This document shows positions 37,371 through 51,670 of a DNA stretch of 64,000 bases, piece by piece (position 1 is the stretch's first letter; each line of letters starts with the position of its first letter). The notes under the pieces are model-generated. The model was given only the letters and a program-made list of their open reading frames with translations, made no database searches and was not told where the DNA came from. The position numbers were made by a program, and so were the translations under genes. Source of the stretch: Ptiloglossa arizonensis. Its lineage: Eukaryota > Arthropoda > Insecta > Hymenoptera > Colletidae. The stretch lies in NCBI RefSeq assembly GCF_051014685.1, contig NW_027478531.1:1038187-1102186 (forward strand). The letters are read 5' to 3'.

Positions 37371-40300
37371 AATTTCTGTTGCTTCTGAAAGTAGAAACTC
37401 GCCCGATTACAGCGGTATGCGCACTTTTCCCCTAGGCCGTTCAAGTTATTCGTTTCGAGCATCAAAAGTGCGAAAATTTTGAGTTCCTCAAGCGTTTCTT
37501 ACTTCCAAACTGCCATATCTCGCGAACGGATTAACCAATCCGCAAAATTTCTGTTGCATCTGAAAGTAGAAACTCGCCCGCTTACAACGGTATGCGCACT
37601 TTTCCCCTAGGCAGTTCTTGTTATTCGTTTCGAGCATCAGAACTGCGAAAATTTTGAGTTTCTCAAGCGTTTCTTACCTCCAAACTGCCATATCTCGCGA
37701 ACGGATTGACCAATCCGCAAAATTTCTGTTGCATCTGAAAGTAGAAACTCGCCCGATTACAACGGTATGCGCACTTTTCCCCTAGGCCGTTCTAGTTATT
37801 CGTGTCGAGCATCAGAACTGCGAAAATTTTGAGTTTCTCAAGCGTTTCTTACCTCCAAACTGCCATATCTCGCGAACGGATTGTCCAATCCGCAAAATTT
37901 CTGTTGCATCTAAAAGTAGAAACTCGCCCGATTACAACGGTATGCGTACTTTTCCCCTAGGCCGTTCTAGTTACTCGTTTCGAGCATCAGAACTGCGAAA
38001 ATTTTGAGTTTCTCAAGCGTTTCTTATATCCAAACTGCCATATCTCGCGAACGGATTGATCAATCCGCAAAATTTCTGTTGCATCTGAAAGTAGAAACTC
38101 GCCCGATTACAACGGTAGGTGTAGTTTTCCCCTAGGCCGTTCCAGTTATTCATTTCGAGCATCAGAACTGCGAAAATTTTGAGTTTCTCAAGCGTTTCTT
38201 ACCTCCAAACTGCCATATCCCGCGAACGGATTGACCAATCCGCAAAATTTCTGTTGCTTCTGAAAGTAGAAACTCGCCCGATTACAACGGTATGCGCACT
38301 TTTCCCCTAGGCCGTTCTAGTTATTCGTTTCGAGCATCAAAAGTGCGAAAATTTTGAGTTTCTCAAGCATTTCTTACCTCCAAACTGCCATATCTCGCGA
38401 ACGGATTAACCAATCCGCAAAATTTCTGTTGCATCTGAAAGTAGAAACTCGCCCGATTACAACGGTATGCGCACTTTTCCCCTAGGCCGTTCTTGTTATT
38501 CGTTTCGAGCATCAGAACTGCGAAAATTTTGAGTTTCTCAAGCGTTTCTTATCTCCAAACTGCCATATCTCGCGAACGGATTGAGCACTCCGCAAAATTT
38601 CTGTTGCATCTGAAAGTAGAAACTCGCCCGATTACAACGCTAGGTGTAGTTTTCCCCTATGCCGTTCCAGTTATTCATTTCGAGCATCAGAACTGCGAAA
38701 ATTTTGAGTTTCTCAAGCGTTTCTTACCTCCAAACTGCCATATCTCGCGAACGGATTGACCAATCCGCAAAATTTCTGTTGCATCTGAAAGTAGAAACTC
38801 GCCCGATTACAACGGTATGCGCACTTTTCCCCTAGGCCGTTCTAGTTATTCGTTTCGAGCATCAGAAATGCGAAAATTTTGAGTTTCTCAAGCGTTTCTT
38901 AAATCCAACCGGCCATATCTCGCGAACGGATTGACCAATCCGCATGATTTCTGATGCATCTGAAAATAGAAACTCGCCCGATTACAACGGTATGCGTACT
39001 TCTCCCCTAGGCCGTTCTAGTCATTCGTTTCGAGCATCAGAACTGCGAAAATTTTGAGTTTCTCAAGCGTTTCTTATCTCCAAACTGCCATATCTCGCGA
39101 ACGGATTGATCAATCCGCAAAATTTCTGTTGCATCTGAAAGTAGAAACTCGCCCGATTACAACGGTATGCGCACTTTTCCCCTAGGCCGTTCTAGTTATT
39201 CGTGTCGAGCATCAGAATTGCGAAAATTTTGAGTTTCTCAAGCGTTTCTTACCTCCAAACTGCCATATCTCGCGAACGGATTTACCAATCCGCAAAATTT
39301 CTGTTGCATCTGAAAGTAGAAACTCGCCCGATTACAACGGTATTTGCACTTTTCCCCTAGGCCGTTCTAGTTATTCGTTTCGAGCATCAGAAATGCGAAA
39401 ATTTTGAGTTTCTCAAGCGTTTCTTAAATCCAACCGGCCATATCTCGCGAACGGATTGACCAATCCGCATGATTTCTGTTGCATCTGAAAATAGAAACTC
39501 GCCCGATTACAACGGTAGGCGTACTTCTCCCCTAGGCCGTTCTAGTTACTCGTTTCGAGCATTAGAACTGCGAAAATTTTGAGTTTCTCAAGCGTTTCTT
39601 ACCTCCAAACTGCCATATCTCGCGAACGGATAGACCAATCCGCAAAATTTCAGTTGCATCTTAAAGTAGAAACTCGCCCGATTACAACGGTATGCGCACT
39701 TTTCCCCTAGGCCGTTCTAGTTATTCGTGTCGAGCATCAGAAGTGCGAAAATTTTGAGTTTCTCAAACGTTTCTTACCTCCAAACTGCCATATATCGCGA
39801 ACGGATTGACCAATCCGCAAAATTTCTGTTGCATCTAAAATTAGAAACTCGCCCGATTACAACGGTATGCTTACTTTTCCCCTAGGCCGTTCTAGTTACT
39901 CGTTTCGAGCATCAGAACTGCGAAAATTTTGAGTTTCTCAAGCGTTTCTTATCTCCAAACTGCCATATCTCGCGAACGGATAGATCAATCCGCAAAATTT
40001 CTGTTGCATCTGAAAGTAGAAACTCGCCCGATTACAACGGTATGCGCCCTTTTCCCCTAGGCCGTTCTAGTTATTCGTTTCAAGCATCAGAAGTGCGAAA
40101 ATTTTGAGTTTCTCAAGCGTTTCTTACCTCCAAACTGCCATATCTCGCGAACGGATTGACCAATCCGCAAAATTTCTGTTGCATCTGAAAGTAGAAACTC
40201 GCCCGATTACAACGGTATGCGCACTTTTCCCCTAGGCCGTTCTAGTTATTCGTTTCGAGCATCAGAAATGCGAAAATTTTGAGTTTCTCAAGCGTTTCTT

Positions 40301-41040
40301 ACCTCCAAACTGCCATATCTCGCGAACGGATTGACCAATCCGCAAAATTTCTGTTGCGTCTGAAAGTAGAAACTCGCCCGATTACAACGGTATTCGCACT
40401 TTTCCCCTAGGCCGTTCTAGTTATTCGTGTCGAGCATCAGAACTGCGAAAATTTTGAGTTTCTCAAACGTTTCTTACCTCCAAACTGCCATATCTCGCGA
40501 ACGGATTGATCAATCCGCAAAATTTCTGTTGCATCTGAAAGTAGAAACTCGCCCGATTACAACGGTAGGTGTAGTTTTCCCCTAGGCCGTTCTAGTTACT
40601 CGTTTCGAGCATCAGAACTGCGAAAATTTTGAGTTTCTCAAGCGTTTCTTATCTCCAAACTGCCATATCTCGCGAACGGATTGATCAATCCGCAAAATTT
40701 CTGTTGCATCTGAAAGTAGAAACTCGCCCGATTACAACGGTATGCGCACATTTCCCCTAGGCCGTTCTAGTTATTCGTTTCGAGCATCAGAATTGCGAAA
40801 ATTTTGAGTTTCTCAAGCGTTTCTTACCTCCAAACTGCCATATCTCGCGAACGGATTGACCAATCCGCAAAATTTCCGTTGCATCTGAAAGTAGAAACTC
40901 GCCCGATTACAACGGTATGCGCACTTTTCCCCTAGGCCGTTCTTGTTATTCGTTTCGTGCATCAGAATTGCGAAAATTTTGAGTTTCTCAAGCGTTTCTT
41001 ACCTCCAAACTGCCACATCTCGCGAACGGATTGACCAATC
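35966..41040 (+). repeat. 29-monomer super-repeat, copy 1 (5075 bp)
   Basis: From 35966 onward the sequence matches position plus 5075. The single-occurrence mark CCTAGCCCG at 36556 has its twin at 41631, and the doubled dimer, ATTACAGCGG, CAAAAGTGCG, GATGCATC and GCGCCC marks all return in the same order. Differences by eye are few, for example TTATATCC (36277) against TTAAATCC and AATTTCCG (40872) against AATTTCTG. Confidence 0.85.
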
Positions 41041-44000
41041 CGCAAAATTTCTGTTGCATCTGAAAGCAGAAACTCGCCCGATTACAACGGTAGGTGTAGT
41101 TTTCCCCTAGGCCGTTCTAGTTATTCGTTTCGAGCATCAGAAGTGCGAAAATTTTGAGTTTCTCAAGCGTTTCTTACCTCCCAACTGCCATATCTCGCGA
41201 ACGGATTGACCAATCCGCAAAATTTCTGTTGCATCTGAAAGTAGAAACTCGCCCGATTACAACGGTATGCGCACTTTTCCCCTAGGCCGTTCTAGTTATT
41301 CGTTTCGAGCATCAGAAATGCGAAAATTTTGAGTTTCTCAAGCGTTTCTTAAATCCAACCGGCCATATCTCGCGAACGGATTGACCAATCCGCATGATTT
41401 CTGTTGCATCTGAAAATAGAAACTCGCCCGATTACAACGGTATGCGTACTTCTCCCCTAGGCCGTTATAGTCATTCGTTTCGAGCATCAGAACTGCGAAA
41501 ATTTTGAGTTTCTCAAGCGTTTCTTATCTCCAAACTGCCATATCTCGCGAACGGATAGATCAGTCCGCAAAATTTCTGTTGCATCTGAAAGTAGAAACTC
41601 GCCCGATTACAACGGTATGCGCACTTTTCCCCTAGCCCGTTCTAGTTATTCGTTTCGAGCATCAGAAATGCGAAAATTTTGAGTTTCTCAAGCGTTTCTT
41701 AAATCCAACCGGCCATATCTCGCGAACGGATTGACCAATCCGCATGATTTCTGTTGCATCTGAAAATAGAAACTCGCCCGATTACAACGGTATGCGTACT
41801 TCTCCCCTAGGCCGTTATAGTCATTCGTTTCGAGCATCAGAACTGCGAAAATTTTGAGTTTCTCAAGCGTTTCTTATCTCCAAACTGCCATATCTCGCGA
41901 ACGGATAGATCAGTCCGCAAAATTTCTGTTGCATCTGAAAGTAGAAACTCGCCCGATTATAACGGTATGCGTACTATTCCCCTATGCCGTTCTAGTAACT
42001 CGTTTCGAGCATTAGAACTGCGAAAATTTTGAGTTTCTCAATCGTTTCTTACCTCCAAACTGCCATATCTCGCGAACGGATTGACCAATCCGCATAATTT
42101 CTGTTGCATCTGAAAGTAGAAACTCGCCCGATTACAACGGTATGCGCACTTTTCCCCTAGGCCGTTCTAGTTATTCGTTTCGAGCATCAGAAATGCGAAA
42201 ATTTTTAGTTTCTCAAGCGTTTCTTAAATCCAAACGGCCATATCTCGCGAACGGATTGACCAATCCGCATGATTTCTGTTGCATCTGAAAATAGAAACTC
42301 GCCCGATTACAACGGTATGCGTACTTCTCCCCTAGGCCGTTCTAGTCATTCGTTTCGAGCATCAGATCTGCGAAAATTTTGAGTTTCTCAAGCGTTTCTT
42401 ACCTCCAAACTGCCATATCTCGCGAACGGATTGACCAATCCGCAAAATTTCTGTTGCTTCTGAAAGTAGAAACTCGCCCGATTACAGCGGTATGCGCACT
42501 TTTCCCCTAGGCCGTTCAAGTTATTCGTTTCGAGCATCAAAAGTGCGAAAATTTTGAGTTCCTCAAGCGTTTCTTACTTCCAAACTGCCATATCTCGCGA
42601 ACGGATTAACCAATCCGCAAAATTTCTGTTGCATCTGAAAGTAGAAACTCGCCCGCTTACAACGGTATGCGCACTTTTCCCCTAGGCAGTTCTTGTTATT
42701 CGTTTCGAGCATCAGAACTGCGAAAATTTTGAGTTTCTCAAGCGTTTCTTACCTCCAAACTGCCATATCTCGCGAACGGATTGACCAATCCGCAAAATTT
42801 CTGTTGCATCTGAAAGTAGAAACTCGCCCGATTACAACGGTATGCGCACTTTTCCCCTAGGCCGTTCTAGTTATTCGTGTCGAGCATCAGAACTGCGAAA
42901 ATTTTGAGTTTCTCAAGCGTTTCTTACCTCCAAACTGCCATATCTCGCGAACGGATTGTCCAATCCGCAAAATTTCTGTTGCATCTAAAAGTAGAAACTC
43001 GCCCGATTACAACGGTATGCGTACTTTTCCCCTAGGCCGTTCTAGTTACTCGTTTCGAGCATCAGAACTGCGAAAATTTTGAGTTTCTCAAGCGTTTCTT
43101 ATATCCAAACTGCCATATCTCGCGAACGGATTGATCAATCCGCAAAATTTCTGTTGCATCTGAAAGTAGAAACTCGCCCGATTACAACGGTAGGTGTAGT
43201 TTTCCCCTAGGCCGTTCCAGTTATTCATTTCGAGCATCAGAACTGCGAAAATTTTGAGTTTCTCAAGCGTTTCTTACCTCCAAACTGCCATATCCCGCGA
43301 ACGGATTGACCAATCCGCAAAATTTCTGTTGCTTCTGAAAGTAGAAACTCGCCCGATTACAACGGTATGCGCACTTTTCCCCTAGGCCGTTCTAGTTATT
43401 CGTTTCGAGCATCAAAAGTGCGAAAATTTTGAGTTTCTCAAGCATTTCTTACCTCCAAACTGCCATATCTCGCGAACGGATTAACCAATCCGCAAAATTT
43501 CTGTTGCATCTGAAAGTAGAAACTCGCCCGATTACAACGGTATGCGCACTTTTCCCCTAGGCCGTTCTTGTTATTCGTTTCGAGCATCAGAACTGCGAAA
43601 ATTTTGAGTTTCTCAAGCGTTTCTTATCTCCAAACTGCCATATCTCGCGAACGGATTGAGCACTCCGCAAAATTTCTGTTGCATCTGAAAGTAGAAACTC
43701 GCCCGATTACAACGCTAGGTGTAGTTTTCCCCTATGCCGTTCCAGTTATTCATTTCGAGCATCAGAACTGCGAAAATTTTGAGTTTCTCAAGCGTTTCTT
43801 ACCTCCAAACTGCCATATCTCGCGAACGGATTGACCAATCCGCAAAATTTCTGTTGCATCTGAAAGTAGAAACTCGCCCGATTACAACGGTATGCGCACT
43901 TTTCCCCTAGGCCGTTCTAGTTATTCGTTTCGAGCATCAGAAATGCGAAAATTTTGAGTTTCTCAAGCGTTTCTTAAATCCAACCGGCCATATCTCGCGA

Positions 44001-46050
44001 ACGGATTGACCAATCCGCATGATTTCTGATGCATCTGAAAATAGAAACTCGCCCGATTACAACGGTATGCGTACTTCTCCCCTAGGCCGTTCTAGTCATT
44101 CGTTTCGAGCATCAGAACTGCGAAAATTTTGAGTTTCTCAAGCGTTTCTTATCTCCAAACTGCCATATCTCGCGAACGGATTGATCAATCCGCAAAATTT
44201 CTGTTGCATCTGAAAGTAGAAACTCGCCCGATTACAACGGTATGCGCACTTTTCCCCTAGGCCGTTCTAGTTATTCGTGTCGAGCATCAGAATTGCGAAA
44301 ATTTTGAGTTTCTCAAGCGTTTCTTACCTCCAAACTGCCATATCTCGCGAACGGATTTACCAATCCGCAAAATTTCTGTTGCATCTGAAAGTAGAAACTC
44401 GCCCGATTACAACGGTATTTGCACTTTTCCCCTAGGCCGTTCTAGTTATTCGTTTCGAGCATCAGAAATGCGAAAATTTTGAGTTTCTCAAGCGTTTCTT
44501 AAATCCAACCGGCCATATCTCGCGAACGGATTGACCAATCCGCATGATTTCTGTTGCATCTGAAAATAGAAACTCGCCCGATTACAACGGTAGGCGTACT
44601 TCTCCCCTAGGCCGTTCTAGTTACTCGTTTCGAGCATTAGAACTGCGAAAATTTTGAGTTTCTCAAGCGTTTCTTACCTCCAAACTGCCATATCTCGCGA
44701 ACGGATAGACCAATCCGCAAAATTTCAGTTGCATCTTAAAGTAGAAACTCGCCCGATTACAACGGTATGCGCACTTTTCCCCTAGGCCGTTCTAGTTATT
44801 CGTGTCGAGCATCAGAAGTGCGAAAATTTTGAGTTTCTCAAACGTTTCTTACCTCCAAACTGCCATATATCGCGAACGGATTGACCAATCCGCAAAATTT
44901 CTGTTGCATCTAAAATTAGAAACTCGCCCGATTACAACGGTATGCTTACTTTTCCCCTAGGCCGTTCTAGTTACTCGTTTCGAGCATCAGAACTGCGAAA
45001 ATTTTGAGTTTCTCAAGCGTTTCTTATCTCCAAACTGCCATATCTCGCGAACGGATAGATCAATCCGCAAAATTTCTGTTGCATCTGAAAGTAGAAACTC
45101 GCCCGATTACAACGGTATGCGCCCTTTTCCCCTAGGCCGTTCTAGTTATTCGTTTCGAGCATCAGAAGTGCGAAAATTTTGAGTTTCTCAAGCGTTTCTT
45201 ACCTCCAAACTGCCATATCTCGCGAACGGATTGACCAATCCGCAAAATTTCTGTTGCATCTGAAAGTAGAAACTCGCCCGATTACAACGGTATGCGCACT
45301 TTTCCCCTAGGCCGTTCTAGTTATTCGTTTCGAGCATCAGAAATGCGAAAATTTTGAGTTTCTCAAGCGTTTCTTACCTCCAAACTGCCATATCTCGCGA
45401 ACGGATTGACCAATCCGCAAAATTTCTGTTGCGTCTGAAAGTAGAAACTCGCCCGATTACAACGGTATTCGCACTTTTCCCCTAGGCCGTTCTAGTTATT
45501 CGTGTCGAGCATCAGAACTGCGAAAATTTTGAGTTTCTCAAACGTTTCTTACCTCCAAACTGCCATATCTCGCGAACGGATTGACCAATCCGCAAAATTT
45601 CTGTTGCATCTAAAAGTAGAAGCTCGCCCGATTACAACGGTATGCGTACTTTTCCCCTAGGCCGTTCTAGTTACTCGTTTCGAGCATCAGAACTGCGAAA
45701 ATTTTGAGTTTCTCAAGCGTTTCTTATCTCCAAACTGCCATATCTCGCGAACGGATTGATCAATCCGCAAAATTTCTGTTGCATCTGAAAGTAGAAACTC
45801 GCCCGATTACAACGGTATGCGCACATTTCCCCTAGGCCGTTCTAGTTATTCGTTTCGAGCATCAGAATTGCGAAAATTTTGAGTTTCTCAAGCGTTTCTT
45901 ACCTCCAAACTGCCATATCTCGCGAACGGATTGACCAATCCGCAAAATTTCTGTTGCATCTGAAAGTAGAAACTCGCCCGATTACAACGGTATGCGCACT
46001 TTTCCCCTAGGCCGTTCTTGTTATTCGTTTCGTGCATCAGAACTGCGAAA
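41041..46050 (+). repeat. 29-monomer super-repeat, copy 2
   Basis: It matches copy 1 to about 46050, except for a short more divergent stretch near 45570-45640. Copies 1 and 2 abut directly, so this is a tandem duplication of a whole 5-kb segment, itself built on the older 15-monomer HOR. At the far end copy 1 stops just after GTTTCGTGCATCAG. Confidence 0.85.
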
Positions 46051-46324
46051 ATTTTGAGTTTCTCAATCGTTTCTTATCTCCAAACTGCCATATCTCGCGA
46101 ACGGATTGATCACTCCGCAAAATTTCTGTTGCATCTGAAAGTAGAAACTCGCCCGATTACAACGGTAGGTGTAGTTTTCCCCTATGCCGTTCCAGTTATT
46201 CATTTCGAGCATCAGAACTGCGAAAATTTTGAGTTTCTCAAGCGTTTCTTACCTCCAAACTGCCATATCTCGCGAACGGATTGACCAATCCGCACAATTT
46301 CTGTTGCATCTGAAAGTAGAATCT
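42825..46324 (+). repeat. 20-monomer super-repeat, copy 1 (3500 bp)
   Basis: It matches 46325-49824 at an offset of 3500 bp. It lies mostly within copy 2 of the 5075-bp repeat, so the 3500-bp duplication is later than, or overlaps, the 5075-bp one. It includes the GAGCACTCC, CTGATGCATC, GGTATTTGCAC, AATTTCAGTTGCATCTTAA and GTTTCGTGC marks. Confidence 0.85.
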
Positions 46325-49300
46325 CGCCCGATTACAACGGTATGCGCACTTTTCCCCTAGGCCGTTCTAGTTATTCGTGTCGAGCATCAGAACTGCGAAA
46401 ATTTTGAGTTTCTCAAGCGTTTCTTACCTCCAAACTGCCATATCTCGCGAACGGATTGTCCAATCCGCAAAATTTCTGTTGCATCTAAAAGTAGAAACTC
46501 GCCCGATTACAACGGTATGCGTACTTTTCCCCTAGGCCGTTCTAGTTACTCGTTTCGAGCATCAGAACTGCGAAAATTTTGAGTTTCTCAAGCGTTTCTT
46601 ATATCCAAACTGCCATATCTCGCGAACGGATTGATCAATCCGCAAAATTTCTGTTGCATCTGAAAGTAGAAACTCGCCCGATTACAACGGTAGGTGTAGT
46701 TTTCCCCTAGGCCGTTCCAGTTATTCATTTCGAGCATCAGAACTGCGAAAATTTTGAGTTTCTCAAGCGTTTCTTACCTCCAAACTGCCATATCCCGCGA
46801 ACGGATTGACCAATCCGCAAAATTTCTGTTGCTTCTGAAAGTAGAAACTCGCCCGATTACAACGGTATGCGCACTTTTCCCCTAGGCCGTTCTAGTTATT
46901 CGTTTCGAGCATCAAAAGTGCGAAAATTTTGAGTTTCTCAAGCATTTCTTACCTCCAAACTGCCATATCTCGCGAACGGATTAACCAATCCGCAAAATTT
47001 CTGTTGCATCTGAAAGTAGAAACTCGCCCGATTACAACGGTATGCGCACTTTTCCCCTAGGCCGTTCTTGTTATTCGTTTCGAGCATCAGAACTGCGAAA
47101 ATTTTGAGTTTCTCAAGCGTTTCTTATCTCCAAACTGCCATATCTCGCGAACGGATTGAGCACTCCGCAAAATTTCTGTTGCATCTGAAAGTAGAAACTC
47201 GCCCGATTACAACGCTAGGTGTAGTTTTCCCCTATGCCGTTCCAGTTATTCATTTCGAGCATCAGAACTGCGAAAATTTTGAGTTTCTCAAGCGTTTCTT
47301 ACCTCCAAACTGCCATATCTCGCGAACGGATTGACCAATCCGCAAAATTTCTGTTGCATCTGAAAGTAGAAACTCGCCCGATTACAACGGTATGCGCACT
47401 TTTCCCCTAGGCCGTTCTAGTTATTCGTTTCGAGCATCAGAAATGCGAAAATTTTGAGTTTCTCAAGCGTTTCTTAAATCCAACCGGCCATATCTCGCGA
47501 ACGGATTGACCAATCCGCATGATTTCTGATGCATCTGAAAATAGAAACTCGCCCGATTACAACGGTATGCGTACTTCTCCCCTAGGCCGTTCTAGTCATT
47601 CGTTTCGAGCATCAGAACTGCGAAAATTTTGAGTTTCTCAAGCGTTTCTTATCTCCAAACTGCCATATCTCGCGAACGGATTGATCAATCCGCAAAATTT
47701 CTGTTGCATCTGAAAGTAGAAACTCGCCCGATTACAACGGTATGCGCACTTTTCCCCTAGGCCGTTCTAGTTATTCGTGTCGAGCATCAGAATTGCGAAA
47801 ATTTTGAGTTTCTCAAGCGTTTCTTACCTCCAAACTGCCATATCTCGCGAACGGATTTACCAATCCGCAAAATTTCTGTTGCATCTGAAAGTAGAAACTC
47901 GCCCGATTACAACGGTATTTGCACTTTTCCCCTAGGCCGTTCTAGTTATTCGTTTCGAGCATCAGAAATGCGAAAATTTTGAGTTTCTCAAGCGTTTCTT
48001 AAATCCAACCGGCCATATCTCGCGAACGGATTGACCAATCCGCATGATTTCTGTTGCATCTGAAAATAGAAACTCGCCCGATTACAACGGTAGGCGTACT
48101 TCTCCCCTAGGCCGTTCTAGTTACTCGTTTCGAGCATTAGAACTGCGAAAATTTTGAATTTCTCAAGCGTTTCTTACCTCCAAACTGCCATATCTCGCGA
48201 ACGGATAGACCAATCCGCAAAATTTCAGTTGCATCTTAAAGTAGAAACTCGCCCGATTACAACGGTATGCGCACTTTTCCCCTAGGCCGTTCTAGTTATT
48301 CGTGTCGAGCATCAGAAGTGCGAAAATTTTGAGTTTCTCAAACGTTTCTTACCTCCAAACTGCCATATATCGCGAACGGATTGACCAATCCGCAAAATTT
48401 CTGTTGCATCTAAAATTAGAAACTCGCCCGATTACAACGGTATGCGTACTTTTCCCCTAGGCCGTTCTAGTTACTCGTTTCGAGCATCAGAACTGCGAAA
48501 ATTTTGAGTTTCTCAAGCGTTTCTTATCTCCAAACTGCCATATCTCGCGAACGGATAGATCAATCCGCAAAATTTCTGTTGCATCTGAAAGTAGAAACTC
48601 GCCCGATTACAACGGTATGCGCCCTTTTCCCCTAGGCCGTTCTAGTTATTCGTTTCGAGCATCAGAAGTGCGAAAATTTTGAGTTTCTCAAGCGTTTCTT
48701 ACCTCCAAACTGCCATATCTGGCGAACGGATTGACCAATCCGCAAAATTTCTGTTGCATCTGAAAGTAGAAACTCGCCCGATTACAACGGTATGCGCACT
48801 TTTCCCCTAGGCCGTTCTAGTTATTCGTTTCGAGCATCAGAAATGCGAAAATTTTGAGTTTCTCAAGCGTTTCTTACCTCCAAACTGCCATATCTCGCGA
48901 ACGGATTGACCAATCCGCAAAATTTCTGTTGCGTCTGAAAGTAGAAACTCGCCCGATTACAACGGTATTCGCACTTTTCCCCTAGGCCGTTCTAGTTATT
49001 CGTGTCGAGCATCAGAACTGCGAAAATTTTGAGTTTCTCAAACGTTTCTTACCTCCAAACTGCCATATCTCGCGAACGGATTGACCAATCCGCAAAATTG
49101 CTGTTGCATCTAAAAGTAGAAGCTCGCCCGATTACAACGGTATGCGTACTTTTCCCCTAGGCCGTTCTAGTTACTCGTTTCGAGCATCAGAACTGCGAAA
49201 ATTTTGAGTTTCTCAAGCGTTTCTTATCTCCAAACTGCCATATCTCGCGAACGGATTGATCAATCCGCAAAATTTCTGTTGCATCTGAAAGTAGAAACTC

Positions 49301-49924
49301 GCCCGATTACAACGGTATGCGCACATTTCCCCTAGGCCGTTCTAGTTATTCGTTTCGAGCATCAGAATTGCGAAAATTTTGAGTTTCTCAAGCGTTTCTT
49401 ACCTCCAAACTGCCATATCTCGCGAACGGATTGACCAATCCGCAAAATTTCTGTTGCATCTGAAAGTAGAAACTCGCCCGATTACAACGGTATGCGCACT
49501 TTTCCCCTAGGCCGTTCTTGTTATTCGTTTCGTGCATCAGAACTGCGAAAATTTTGAGTTTCTCAATCGTTTCTTATCTCCAAACTGCCATATCTCGCGA
49601 ACGGATTGATCACTCCGCAAAATTTCTGTTGCATCTGAAAGTAGAAACTCGCCCGATTACAACGGTAGGTGTAGTTTTCCCCTATGCCGTTCCAGTTATT
49701 CATTTCGAGCATCAGAACTGCGAAAATTTTGAGTTTCTCAAGCGTTTCTTACCTCCAAACTGCCATATCTCGCGAACGGATTGACCAATCCGCACAATTT
49801 CTGTTGCATCTGAAAGTAGAATCTCGCCCGATTACAACGGTATGCGCACTTTTCCCCTAGGCCGTTCTAGTTATTCGTGTCGAGCATCAGAACTGCGAAA
49901 ATTTTGAGTTTCTCAAGCGTTTCT
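46325..49924 (+). repeat. 20-monomer super-repeat, copy 2 and its junction
   Basis: Copy 2 repeats copy 1 with only a few changes by eye: TTTTGAATTTCTC (about 48158), ATCTGGCGAAC (48720), AAAATTGCTG (49098), and TATGCGTAC against TATGCTTAC near 48443. The match continues to about 49920, where the sequence switches to the CATATGTCGCG block. Confidence 0.85.
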
Positions 49925-51670
49925 TATCTCCAAACTGCCATATGTCGCGAACGGATTGATCAATCCGCAAAATTTCTGTTGCATCTGAAAGCAGAAACTC
50001 GCCCGATTACAACGGTAGGTGTAGTTTTCCCCTAGGCCGTTCTAGTTATTCGTTTCGAGCATCAGAAGTGCGAAAATTTTGAGTTTCTCAAGCGTTTCTT
50101 ACCTCCCAACTGCCATATCTCGCGAACGGATTGACCAATCCGCAAAATTTCTGTTGCATCTGAAAGTAGAAACTCGCCCGATTACAACGGTATGCGCACT
50201 TTTCCCCTAGGCCGTTCTAGTTATTCGTTTCGAGCATCAGAAATGCGAAAATTTTGAGTTTCTCAAGCGTTTCTTAAATCCAACCGGCCATATCTCGCGA
50301 ACGGATTGACCAATCCGCATGATTTCTGTTGCATCTGAAAATAGAAACTCGCCCGATTACAACGGTATGCGTACTTCTCCCCTAGGCCGTTCTAGTCATT
50401 CGTTTCGAGCATCAGAACTGCGAAAATTTTGAGTTTCTCAAGCGTTTCTTATTTCCAAACTGCCATATCTCGCGAACGGATTGATCAGTCCGCAAAATTT
50501 CTGTTGCATCTGAAAGTAGAAACTCGCCCGATTATAACGGTATGCGTACTATTCCCCTATGCCGTTCTAGTAACTCGTTTCGAGCATTAGAACTGCGAAA
50601 ATTTTGAGTTTCTCAATCGTTTCTTACCTCCAAACTGCCATATCTCGCGAACGGATTGACCAATCCGCATAATTTCTGTTGCATCTGAAAGTAGAAACTC
50701 GCCCGATTACAACGGTATGCGCACTTTTCCCCTAGGCCGTTCTAGTTATTCGTTTCGAGCATCAGAAATGCGAAAATTTTTAGTTTCTCAAGCGTTTCTT
50801 AAATCCAAACGGCCATATCTCGCGAACGGATTGACCAATCCGCATGATTTCTGTTGCATCTGAAAACAGAAACTCGCCCGATTACAACGGTATGCGTACT
50901 TCTCCCCTAGGCCGTTCTAGTCATTCGTTTCGAGCATCAGATCTGCGAAAATTTTGAGTTTCTCAAGCGTTTCTTACCTCCAAACTGCCATATCTCGCGA
51001 ACGGATTGACCAATCCGCAAAATTTCTGTTGCTTTTGAAAGTAGAAACTCGCCCGATTACAGCGGTATGCGCACTTTTCCCCTAGGCCGTTCAAGTTATT
51101 CGTTTCGAGCATCAAAAGTGCGAAAATTTTGAGTTCCTCAAGCGTTTCTTACTTCCAAACTGCCATATCTCGCGAACGGATCAACCAATCCGCAAAATTT
51201 CTGTTGCATCTGAAAGTAGAAACTCGCCCGCTTACAACGGTATGCGCACTTTTCCCCTAGGCCGTTCTTGTTATTCGTTTCGAGCATCAGAACTGCGAAA
51301 ATTTTGAGTTTCTCAAGCGTTTCTTACCTCCAAACTGCCATATCTCGCGAACGGATTGACCAATCCGCAAAATTTCTGTTGCATCTGAAAGTAGAAACTC
51401 GCCCGATTACAACGGTATGCGCACTTTTCCCCTAGGCCGTTCTAGTTATTCGTGTCGAGCATCAGAACTGCGAAAATTTTGAGTTTCTCAAGCGTTTCTT
51501 ACCTCCAAACTGCCATATCTCGCGAACGGATTGCCCAATCCGCAAAATTTCTGTTGCATCTAAAAGTAGAAACTCGCCCGATTACAACGGTATGCGTACT
51601 TTTCCCCTAGGCCGTTCTAGTTACTCGTTTCGAGCATCAGAACTGCGAAAATTTTGAGTTTCTCAAGCGT
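49925..51670 (+). repeat. Copy of 33475-35220 at 16450 bp distance
   Basis: Ten monomers follow the order of 33475-35220, including ATTATAACGG/CTATTCCCCTATGCC, GAGCATCAGATCTGCG, ATTACAGCGG and GGATT(G)NCCCAATCC-type units. The offset is exactly 94 monomers. Private changes include TTGCTTTTGAAAG (51030-51042) and GATCAACC (51180). Confidence 0.8.
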
